From contig JANBTH010000203.1 in NCBI GenBank assembly GCA_027578815.1, positions 1-26,877 of the forward strand: a stretch of 26,877 bases of DNA. The letters run 5' to 3'. This document shows positions 9,801-16,667 of the stretch, in pieces (the stretch's first letter is position 1; each line of letters begins with the position of its first letter). Origin of the DNA: Coemansia sp. RSA 1804 (lineage: Eukaryota; Kickxellomycota; Kickxellomycetes; Kickxellales; Kickxellaceae). Made by a program: the position numbers and the translations under genes. The notes under the pieces were generated by a model, which was not told the origin of the DNA, did not search any database, and was given only the letters and a program-made list of their open reading frames with translations.

Positions 9801-10365
9801 GTGGCTGAGACTTACTTGCCGTGTCCATATACTGTTGCTGAGCGGTGTTTGTGGCCACATCATTGTTGTCGTGGTCTGAGATGGACAAGGAAGAAACCAG
9901 CGACGCTGTTGGCGTTTCGTGCTCGCTCCTAGCTGCTGTCCTCGCAGCCACCGGCGTTTCAAACATCGGCGGCGGCCGCTCATACCGAAGATCACCCGAA
10001 CGGCGACTGTTACTGCTGGCCAACCCACCGCCGTATCTAATACTGTCTATGCTCAGAAGCTCCAGCGCTTCTTCAGCGCGACCAAGCCTCATAGCAACAA
10101 CAGAAGCGAGGTACCGGCCCTGTGGTGTGGCTCGACATTTTGCAGCGTATAGCGGATTAAGCAGCCATTCCTCGGCCTGCCGGAACTGGCCGTTTGTCAC
10201 AAAGGCGTCGACGAGCCAGAGAAGATCGTCGGCGTCCCCGGACAGCAGAAACGCCTTTTCTGCCCAAATTAGTGCCGAGCACCACGCCATGCCCCTGGTG
10301 CAGCTTGCTCTCAGCTCCCGCAGGTGAGCAAGTACCTCTGTTGTTGCATTCTGCGTGGTTGACAT
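6895..10365 (-). CDS. CDC16: Anaphase-promoting complex subunit 6 (Cdc16/Cut9), TPR protein
   Basis: APC6 is a TPR scaffold of the APC/C ubiquitin ligase that drives anaphase and mitotic exit. The 1156-residue product has helical TPR pairs from residue ~20 on (W-A-E-K-A-F-L-L, Q-F-R-Q-A-E-E-W-L-L-N). The C-terminal TPR array carries the most Apc6-like blocks: S-I-V-A-W-V-A-F-A-H-T-F, D-P-Q-L-L-N-D-V-G-V-L-Y-Y-N-R-G, N-L-G-S-T-L-R-K-L-G-D-Y, and D-K-A-I-D-A-Y-H-R-I-L. Breaks between TPRs are filled by low-complexity inserts, notably a Gly/Ser/Ala-rich one at about 450-540 and a Ser/Asn-rich one near 770-800. The last ~30 residues are an acidic D/E/S tail. The first ATG is 10363-10365; the open frame further upstream lacks ATG. 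It is unusually long (yeast 840, human 620). TPR proteins are hard to separate by eye, so a related TPR family remains possible. Confidence 0.82.
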   Translation of the reverse strand: MSTTQNATTEVLAHLRELRASCTRGMAWCSALIWAEKAFLLSGDADDLLWLVDAFVTNGQFRQAEEWLLNPLYAAKCRATPQGRYLASVVAMRLGRAEEALELLSIDSIRYGGGLASSNSRRSGDLRYERPPPMFETPVAARTAARSEHETPTASLVSSLSISDHDNNDVATNTAQQQYMDTASKSQPRTQASGKTDVLPLNPRAWMLYMQGAAVIQLANVGGNEETPGIKTLSMRYPDASYLASSALDMGRTPTQRRSQGQQIARLGAIDSLVARLWVEALHADPRCWEAWSGIHEYGLLTSEEESQLVESLDWISSCAGSHVVARFFRDYCLATHTSFSLGTCTVDATARLLSVYPQLTGDPALRTIQAARLLALGCARESLEYTVTVLEQRRVPDPSATAIHITSLTVLHAKDALFRIAHELAEEFGISSIKRAEIEPADTVSSLPSIMSLGSGSGSFGSGFGSSVGIPMSLPRGTAAGAAVSGAGRVRSGARGLLIPETPSKGGAGAGFGGGGAATSGSLRRTGGSVQGVAGAIAQSSSAAATAAWRGLWGLPTWTHPGPPVMATYPCALGPTQSSAVSTEMSMSTLGTFTTTNAQSVGSPTQYEFIGASLAWYAIGCYYLVSATLATLPGVSQHEWPLAGMLYGAGFAAPASSHVGVGDSAVALRRSAPLSPEGEHALAEARRWLAKTTLASPRSIVAWVAFAHTFVISREWESATRALHTAVGLCGCEGIIHSGGRDSESAAPAMPPQMRSKRTKRSEDTPSFDADSSDSSSGNNGPSNKSGGYADGRAGGSDFERGSLLAHAPLASLGSVYLQMGDLAMAESCFDASARCLSGRHISGWLAAWSAVLEPLENADILTWSSDEKRVCSDEIGRIPTSHIDPQLLNDVGVLYYNRGAYAKARLAFALALAALHTKSRVQRSLNMAFNDPLPNRRANSKLSPELRAYLALLSANLGSTLRKLGDYTAALICLRSAIELAPYSMSIQLSVAFTLHQRAIDCYHDPDYDSNVDLDKAIDAYHRILAEHPGDPVITDLLTLALELSNSLQDILSLSNILGIDGVPDLDSETFELKDPSEMGLFGPLGSARGNMDDDSGSHSSSKNSAQTPHAAEDGGPTLSQSGASSSDEDSDEVMDIEEDSNDNSESDSDMAMD

Positions 10366-10677
10366 TGCTCTGGTGTTGCTGCTGGCCTCGCCCCTCCTAC
10401 AGCGCCCCCTCTCTATCTGTCTTGTATGTATGAATTCCGCGCACGCCCGTGTAAGCGGCACAGCCAGATAGAATTATAAAAATTAGGCGAATAAAGTGTA
10501 TGAAAAGAGAGAGAGAGAAAAAAAGTAGAAGTGAATAGTGAAAGAGTAAACAAAGGCCAAGTTTGATTTAAATCTGTTGATGCAGTTTTTGTTTATTGGC
10601 ACTTTATATCTCCCGCTCAGACTGCTGGAAAATAGCGCTAACAAAAAAAGGAAAGAGAAGAACAATACAGATCATGG
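10366..10677. promoter_or_regulatory. Intergenic region between Pnk1 3' end and Apc6 start
   Basis: About 310 bp between two minus-strand genes. It should hold the Pnk1 3' UTR and the Apc6 promoter. A TATAAAG on the minus strand at 10602-10608 is a TATA candidate, and a (GA)6 run lies at 10507-10518. No other gene is visible. Confidence 0.45.
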
Positions 10678-12138
10678 CTAAAAGTACTGGAACCAGAGCT
10701 TTTTCTCGTCGGGCGAAGCAAAGTCCGGAATAAAGACATGGTAGAGCACGCGCGAAAAGCCTTCAGCCTCCTCTGGAACGACAAGCCGCTTGTAGTAGGT
10801 GTGGTACGCAACAGGTGGGATTCTTTCAGCGCCAACGGGAATGGTATCCAGGACACTTGCGTGGTCCATGTTCTGTTCCTGGACACTGCGGAAGTGGCAG
10901 GCCTGCTCGATGCTGGCACGGAAGCTGTCGTTGTGCATAGCAAAGTCCCGCACAGAGTGCTTGAACACGACGGCAATCGACTTTGCGCCGTGCTTCCGGG
11001 CGATGTCGTTGAAGGCGCTGCGTGTCTCGACAGCCGGATTCGTGTTGTCAACAACGGCGCAGCGCCCGGCCTCCAGTGCGGCACTAACCGCATTCTCGCA
11101 CTTTTTGGCGGTCTTTAGCGTATCCATGTTGATGCGTTCAAACCCAAGGGGCGCCAGATGCGTATTGACAAACGTGGACTTGCCACACGCAGGCGGACCA
11201 ACGAGGACGACCAAAAGCCCCCTTTCCGCATTCTGTGCCTGCTGTGTCTCCCTCTTAAGCGTGTCGACTAGTCCCGACAGCTCGGATGGGTCAGACGTGA
11301 GCAGCCGGGGCGTAAAGTGGTTGACCTCCCTCTCTACCGGCGGAGGAAGCACGAACGTATCGTTGCCCAGAGAAATGCTGTTGTTGTCGTGGAAGATATC
11401 CTCGGGCGTGTAGAACGGGACGCCGGCATTCCGCGCAAGCCCAATGTCACAAGCGCTAAAGTCGGCCGGTGCGCCCTCGACAAAGCCAGCGGGTCGTCCG
11501 GCAGCGTCGCCGACAAAAAAGCTCGCGCTCCTGTCCACCGCCACGCCGCCGTTGTCAAGCTCGGCTATATGCCACATTCCAGGACACGGCTTGCGCATAT
11601 AGTCCTTTGCCGTAGCCACAACGACCGTGAACGGGATCTTGAGCACCGACGCAATGCTTGCGATTTTGATGCGAAAGTCCTTGGCGTTCTTTGGCATCCC
11701 CGGCTTCTTCTTGGACCCCATGAACGCATTCTGGTTCGTGAGTATTACGATTTTGTACTCCTGCTCGTGGAGGCTGCAGAGCACCTTGGGCACACTCGGA
11801 TGCAAAAACTTCCAGTCGTAGGGCCCCTTTGGGTACGTCCATCTGCCCTTGACGCAAATCAGCGTGTGGTCGAGGTCGAATGCGGCAAACTTGGTCGCCG
11901 GTGCTGGTGTTTCGTGGTGCCCAAGCCAAGTGTGTCCAATGTTCCTCCAGTCGATCCACGTCTTTAGTTTGGCCTGCTCTCGCTCCAGCTCCTCTGCATC
12001 GGCCCTTACCACCTGTCTGCCACGCTCTGGACCGGGTCTTGTCACTTTATTCGTGTTAAAGTAGGCGTCAATGCCTTTTCCCTTTTTCGAACCGTAGTCG
12101 GACAATGGGGCCTTGCGCTTCAAAAGTTCTCTGGTCAT
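10678..12138 (-). CDS. PNK1: Bifunctional polynucleotide phosphatase/kinase (Pnk1/PNKP)
   Basis: DNA end-repair enzyme that removes 3'-phosphates and phosphorylates 5'-OH ends during single-strand break and base-excision repair. The 486-residue protein has an N-terminal HAD phosphatase with D-L-D-H-T (D88 nucleophile, D90), N-Q-N, R-K-P and G-D-A-A-G-R at 210-215. A kinase domain follows with Walker A G-P-P-A-C-G-K-S-T at 314-322, N-M-D-T-L-K (D339, likely base) and V-V-D-N-T-N-P. As in S. pombe there is no FHA domain. The N-terminus has a degenerate PCNA-binding-like G-I-D-A-Y-F at 22-27, where S. pombe Pnk1 has a clearer PIP-type motif. The start is ATG 12136-12138; an in-frame ATG at 12265-12267 would add 43 residues. 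Intron-free. Confidence 0.95.
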   Translation of the reverse strand: MTRELLKRKAPLSDYGSKKGKGIDAYFNTNKVTRPGPERGRQVVRADAEELEREQAKLKTWIDWRNIGHTWLGHHETPAPATKFAAFDLDHTLICVKGRWTYPKGPYDWKFLHPSVPKVLCSLHEQEYKIVILTNQNAFMGSKKKPGMPKNAKDFRIKIASIASVLKIPFTVVVATAKDYMRKPCPGMWHIAELDNGGVAVDRSASFFVGDAAGRPAGFVEGAPADFSACDIGLARNAGVPFYTPEDIFHDNNSISLGNDTFVLPPPVEREVNHFTPRLLTSDPSELSGLVDTLKRETQQAQNAERGLLVVLVGPPACGKSTFVNTHLAPLGFERINMDTLKTAKKCENAVSAALEAGRCAVVDNTNPAVETRSAFNDIARKHGAKSIAVVFKHSVRDFAMHNDSFRASIEQACHFRSVQEQNMDHASVLDTIPVGAERIPPVAYHTYYKRLVVPEEAEGFSRVLYHVFIPDFASPDEKKLWFQYF

Positions 12139-13026
12139 GGCTGACGTGTGGTGGTTACGTCGTTTATTATTGTATATATGGAAGATGCCAGTAGGTTGTG
12201 TAAAAGACAAGTCGCTATAAAGTGTAGAAAGTGCAAAATATCTATTTCTCAAGAGACAATAATCCATCGGTAGAGGAGAAAAAGAAGAAGACTGCTACAA
12301 AGCGAAAAGAGAACAAGACAATAGAAAGCCGGCGCTAAACGAGACTGCAAAATCAATTCGAGTTTCCAGAATTCGCTGACTGCGGTTTTGCTCAATCCAA
12401 CATACGACTATATCAAGGACTGCAGCTGGGAGATCCAAATCATGATCTGGTAGTATGTTGTATTTGCTGATCAAGATGTTAATTTCAGGGAGAAGAAAAA
12501 AGTGAATGACAAATATCGGAGGATTATCGGTTTTCGATCATTCATCCGTTTCACACACAAACTAGGAAAAGCGAAGACAGCCACCAGATCGGGCTGTTGT
12601 GAGACGAGAGATATCCGTAGCGAAGAAAGCAGGCATGCTAAAGAACGCAAACCTTGCTAAGCCTATGAAGAGTATCATTCCATTCACTTTTCTGGCCTTG
12701 CACACGGGCGGCAGCCAAAAAAAAAAAGCTCTGGCTTTTTCATCTTATCAAAGAACGATATGGCTTCGGAAAAAAACCCCTCCAAAGGAAAGCTTATTTG
12801 CTACTCGTTTTTTGCAGCCTCCTCCTTTTATCTTTTTGTCCGTAATCAGCAAGGGGAAAAAGATGGGAGATACGGAAAAAGAGTGCGTTTAATGTTTTTA
12901 AAACTGTGCCTGGAGCTCTTTTCTCTTTTTATCTTTATCTCCGTATAAATTTCACTTTATTTTTTTTGTAAACAAGCTCTGATATTCTTATTTCCTGGCA
13001 TATAGTCCGGCTTGTCTTACATTGCA
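12139..13026. promoter_or_regulatory. Divergent intergenic region, Pnk1 / succinate dehydrogenase
   Basis: About 890 bp, the longest gap here. Near Pnk1 there is a TATATAT at 12173-12179 and TGACGT at 12142-12147. Near the other end a TATAAAT at 12944-12950 lies about 80 bp before the SDHA ATG, followed by T-rich leader. ORFs at 12599-12892 and 12760-12948 are A/K- and F-rich, overlap each other in different frames and look non-coding. Confidence 0.5.
12944..12950 (+). promoter_or_regulatory. TATA-box candidate for succinate dehydrogenase gene
   Basis: TATAAAT in a T-rich stretch 77 bp upstream of the proposed SDHA start codon, a distance compatible with a short leader. The call rests on motif and position only. 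Confidence 0.45.
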
Positions 13027-15187
13027 ATGCTCAGCTCTCGCCTTCACCAGCGTGCGTCAAAGTCCTTGGTAAGTGCTTCCGCACGGACCAGCAGAATTAG
13101 AACCGTGCTCCTGAATGTTCGCATTCCATGACTGACGGGTAATTCGTTGGATCGAATTCAACTTTTTTCTCATTCTATCCTTTGATACTCACACGATAAC
13201 CATGCTATTTGCTATCTCTCCTCTCTATCTCTTTGTTACTCTGCACTGGCAGGGTGCTTTCCGGGAGGAGAGGGTTATTTTTTCTCCGCTGTCAATATAG
13301 CTTCAGGGCGTTCGCGGCTTTCACTCATCGCGCATCGCACAGCGTGTGATCGGCACCCAGCCCCTCCGCGCCAAGGAGACCACCAACACACTTTCGCCAA
13401 AATACGAGGTAATCGACCACACCTACGATGCGGTTGTTCTGGGTGCCGGTGGCGCCGGGCTCCGCGCAGTCATGGGTCTTGCCGAGGCAGGATTCAAGAC
13501 CGCATGCGTTACCAAGCTGTTCCCTACGCGCTCGCACACGGTTGCTGCGCAGGGAGGCATCAACGCAGCGCTGGGAAACATGACCAAGGACGACTGGCGC
13601 TGGCACATGTACGACACGGTCAAGGGCAGCGACTGGCTAGGCGACCAGGATGCTATCCACTACATGTGTCGTGAGGCACCCAAGGCTGTCATTGAGCTGG
13701 AGCACATGGGGCTTCCGTTCTCTCGTACGCCCGAGGGTGTCATCTACCAGCGTCCATTCGGCGGACAGTCGCTTGAGTACGGAAAGGGAGGCCAGGCACG
13801 CCGCACCTGCTGTGCTGCCGATCGTACCGGCCATGCGATGCTTCACACAATGTATGGAAACTCACTCAAGTACGATGCCACCTTCTTTGTCGAGTACTTT
13901 GGTCTTGATCTGCTGATGGAGGATGGCGTCTGCCGTGGCGTGCTTGCGCTCAACCAGGAGGACGGCACCCTGCACCGCATCCGTGCGCACAACACCGTTA
14001 TTGCCACGGGCGGCTATGGTCGCGCCTACTTTTCGGCCACCTCAGCTCACACGTGCACTGGCGACGGCATGGCTATGGTTTCTCGTGCCGGGCTTCCGCT
14101 CCAGGATCTCGAGTTTGTCCAGTTCCATCCCACTGGCATCTATGGGTCGGGCTGCCTGATGACTGAGGGCTGCCGCGGTGAGGGTGGCTATCTTGTCAAC
14201 TCGGAAGGCGAGCGCTTCATGGAGCGCTATGCGCCAACGGCTAAGGATCTTGCGTCGCGCGATGTCGTGTCGCGCTCCATGACGATGGAGATCCGCGATG
14301 GCCGTGGTGTTGGGCCAGACAAAGACCATATTTATCTGCAGCTCCACCACCTTCCTCCAGATGTGCTTGCTGAGCGTCTGCCAGGCATTTCAGAGACTGC
14401 TGGGATCTTTGCCGGTGTTGATGTGACCAAGGAGCCGATCCCGGTTCTTCCCACCGTTCACTACAATATGGGCGGCGTCCCTACTCGCTTCACTGGCGAG
14501 GTTCTGCGACAGACTGCTGATGGCAAGGATGAGATTGTTCCTGGCCTGTACGCGGCAGGCGAGGCAGCGTGTGTCTCCGTTCACGGAGCAAACCGTCTTG
14601 GCGCCAACTCGCTTCTCGATCTCGTTGTCTTTGGCCGCGCGGTTGCACACGACATTGCGTCCAAGTTTGAGCGCAACCAGCCGCACAAGGACATTGACTC
14701 CTCAGTCACCCACCAGTCAATTAAGGACCTTGATTACGCACGCACTGCCGATGGCAAGCATACAACCGCGGAGATCCGTCTCAAGATGCAGAAGACCATG
14801 CAGAACCACGCCGCCGTGTTCCGCACCCAGGACGTCATGGAGGAGGGTGTTGAGCTTATGAAGGACGTCTCCGACCTCTACAGCCAGGTCCGCGTCTCGG
14901 ACAGGTCTCTGATCTGGAACTCTGATCTGATTGAGACGCTTGAGCTGCGCAATCTCCTCACCTGCGCCTCCCAGACCATCAACTCTGCGGTTGCGCGCAA
15001 GGAGTCCCGAGGCGCACATGCCCGCGAGGACTTCCCCGACCGTGACGACTCGCAGTGGATGAAGCACACCCTGTCGTACCAGGGCGACGTCGACAAGCCT
15101 GTTGACCTCAAGTACCGCGGTGTTATCTCGAACACTCTTGACGAGAGCGAGTGCAAGCCGGTTCCTCCATTCAAGCGCGTCTACTGA
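13027..15187 (+). CDS. SDH1: Succinate dehydrogenase flavoprotein subunit, mitochondrial (two exons)
   Basis: Complex II/TCA-cycle flavoprotein that oxidises succinate to fumarate in the matrix. Exon 1 is 13027-13068 (ATG, 14 codons, M-L-S-S-R-L-H-Q-R-A-S-K-S-L) and exon 2 is 13301-15187, joined in phase 0 across a GTAAGT...TAG intron, giving 642 residues (yeast Sdh1 640). An upstream exon is required because the first in-frame ATG of exon 2 lies past the FAD-binding strand and an in-frame TAG sits at 13298-13300. The joined N-terminus is Arg-rich with R-G-F-H-S-S, typical of mitochondrial presequence cleavage. Visible are G-A-G-G-A-G (FAD), the covalent-FAD His93 in R-S-H-T-V-A-A-Q-G-G, and active-site H290, R334, H401 and R446, spaced as in E. 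coli SdhA. The exact acceptor (13300 or 13306) is uncertain by two residues. Confidence 0.96.
13069..13300 (+). other. Intron 1 of the succinate dehydrogenase gene
   Basis: Donor GTAAGT at 13069; the acceptor used here is TAG at 13298-13300 after a T-rich tract, with CAG at 13304-13306 an in-phase alternative. A good-looking CAG acceptor at 13250-13252 comes earlier, but using it would add 48 nt ending in an in-frame TAG. Possible branch points are ACTGAC near 13130 and GATAAC near 13197. Confidence 0.7.
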
Positions 15188-15223
15188 GATAAAAATATGA
15201 TGCTCGCAGCTCTCTACAATTTC

Positions 15224-15250
15224 TTTTCCTTTTCCTTTTCCTTTTCCTTT
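15224..15250 (+). repeat. (TTTTCC)4 hexanucleotide repeat
   Basis: Four perfect TTTTCC units plus a partial unit, about 40 bp past the SDHA stop, in the 274-bp gap between convergent SDHA and NEDD8 genes. Probably 3' UTR; could be a termination or mRNA-stability element, but nothing in the sequence shows this. Confidence 0.9.
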
Positions 15251-15461
15251 ATTTCCCTAAACTTATCCAAAGAAAAATACAATGGCCAACTCTCTTTGTT
15301 ACAAACAACAGTTTTATAGCTACTAGACAAAGAAGAGCTAAAGCCAACACAAAGAAGAAAACTCAACTTCAATGTGACCTAGTATCCTAACGCTGTCCTT
15401 GAGAGAAAAAACCCCAATCCATCAAATGTGTTCGTTTAGTACAGATAAAAAAACCCCGTCG

Positions 15462-16146
15462 CTATGCAGAGCGACCACCACGAAGAGCCAGGACCAGGTG
15501 AATGACAATCTTGCCCTTCTCGCCATATATGGGCTTCTCCTCACCGTCGTTGAAGGATTTGTTGTCATCACCGTAGTAGGCCTCAGCCTTGTCTTCAGGT
15601 TTCATCTGCTTTCCTTGGTAAATCAGCCGCTGCTGGTCTGGAGGAATCCCAATCTTCTCTTCTATCTTCTCTTTGATATCCTGAACCGTATCGTTCTCTT
15701 CCACCTGGAGCTCCAACTACAGATATATCCTTATTTCCTCGTGTATTTGGGGAGTAGAAAATAGTGCTAAATATAAGTCGCTTTGCTGAACTTTATGTGT
15801 CTGCGTGTCTCCTGCTCCATCAAAACAAACAAAAGAAAAACAAGCATGCTTGGAGAAAGTGCTTCTTATACATACCTCATTCCCCGTTAGCGTCTACAGA
15901 GTGTCAAGCATACGAATTAAGAAGAGTGGTAACGTATTGGCATGTTTAGTACAACATAGCAGCAATAAAAAATAGCGACTGTCTTTTACATCTCAAATAC
16001 CCTGGAATGCTACTGCGCAATTCAATGCGCCCAAAACCAAGCCACGCTTCATCCAGCCGAATGTAGAAGGGTTCTCGCCAGATGGATGGTAGCGCCAAAC
16101 CCCAAAGTCACAATACTCCGCTACTTGCCTTGACTGTGATAAGCAT
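15462..16146 (-). CDS. RUB1: NEDD8/Rub1 ubiquitin-like modifier (three exons)
   Basis: Ubiquitin-like modifier conjugated to cullins, activating SCF-type ubiquitin ligases. Exons on the minus strand: 16129-16146 (M-L-I-T-V-K), 15876-15893 (T-L-T-G-N-E) and 15462-15716 (L-E-L-Q-V-E-E-N onward), all phase 0, giving 96 residues. The first 60 residues align without gaps to human NEDD8 (start M-L-I-K-V-K-T-L-T-G), with G-I-P-P-D-Q-Q-R-L-I-Y-Q-G-K-Q-M in place. The end is H-L-V-L-A-L-R-G-G plus the tripeptide R-S-A that a NEDD8 protease would remove. Ala89 matches NEDD8 Ala72, which separates NEDD8 from ubiquitin (Arg72). L8, I44, H85 and V87 keep the hydrophobic patch; K48 is kept, position 11 is Asn. 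Odd: a 17-residue insertion at about 61-77. Exon 3 alone begins with TTG after an AG and lacks the first beta strand. Confidence 0.92.
15717..15875 (-). other. Intron 2 of NEDD8/Rub1
   Basis: 159-nt GT-AG intron: donor GAG|GTATGT (minus strand, 15875 downward) and acceptor TCTGTAG ending at 15717. The acceptor heptamer is identical to that of intron 1. Confidence 0.88.
15876..15893 (-). other. 18-nt microexon of NEDD8/Rub1
   Basis: Minus-strand sequence ACGCTAACGGGGAATGAG, flanked by TCTGTAG upstream and GTATGT downstream, encodes T-L-T-G-N-E. This is exactly the NEDD8 residue 7-12 segment missing between exon 1 and exon 3, and it keeps phase 0 on both sides. Confidence 0.9.
15894..16128 (-). 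other. Intron 1 of NEDD8/Rub1, GC-AG type
   Basis: 235-nt intron with donor AAG|GCAAGT at 16128 downward (minus strand) and acceptor TCTGTAG ending at 15894. GCAAGT after AAG is the classic context of the minor GC-AG class. Using the nearby GTAGCG as donor instead changes phase and meets a stop in the microexon. Candidate branch sequences CTTAAT and CTTGAC lie shortly before the acceptor. Confidence 0.85.
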
Positions 16147-16667
16147 TTATAAGGAATTCAACAACGTTTAAAGTGTATAGGAAAGAAAATGTATAACGAA
16201 GTATATATGAGAAAACTAGAATGGATTTCTGGAATTCAAAAAGCTACTTCAACTCTTTTCAAAAACACTTGCCCTGAAATTAGACAGCCGCAGTCCAGCG
16301 TCCCTTAATCACTCATCAATATTACTCGATTATAATCAAGGACCTCTTTTAAAAAAAAAAAGCAAGCATATTTTTTTTACTTGATCTTGTGGGAGGAGGA
16401 GGGGCTGACAAATATAAAGAGGAAAACCTGGGCACCAGAAATGGACGGTGTTCTGGGTGGAGTGCTGTGTTTCTCGTTTTGCTTTCTCTGCTTTGCAAGT
16501 GCTTTTTTTTTCCATCTGTAGCGACATTCTTTATCAGGTCCCTCTTCACCTGCTTTGATCGTTGTTTCCTAAACACCAGCTTTATATTTTTTTTACAGCT
16601 CTAGGAAAAGCTCTGCCGTCTGTGTGGAATTGATAGAAAGCTAAGCGATACGCATATATAGAAAAGG
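16147..16667. promoter_or_regulatory. Divergent intergenic region, NEDD8 / TTC27-like
   Basis: About 520 bp between outward-facing starts, AT-rich with an A11 run near 16350 and a T8 run near 16374. No convincing TATA box at normal distance; TATATA at 16655-16660 lies only 8 bases before the TTC27-like ATG. ORFs here are low-complexity and non-coding in look. Confidence 0.45.

Noticed and set aside
12599..12948. Two overlapping ORFs in the Pnk1/SDHA gap
   Set aside because: Different frames of the same A- and T-rich sequence, with K-, F- and P-rich products and no motifs.
13253..13300. Possible extra SDHA mini-exon (48 nt)
   Set aside because: It ends in an in-frame TAG and has no donor leaving an intron of plausible length before 13301; treated as intron sequence.
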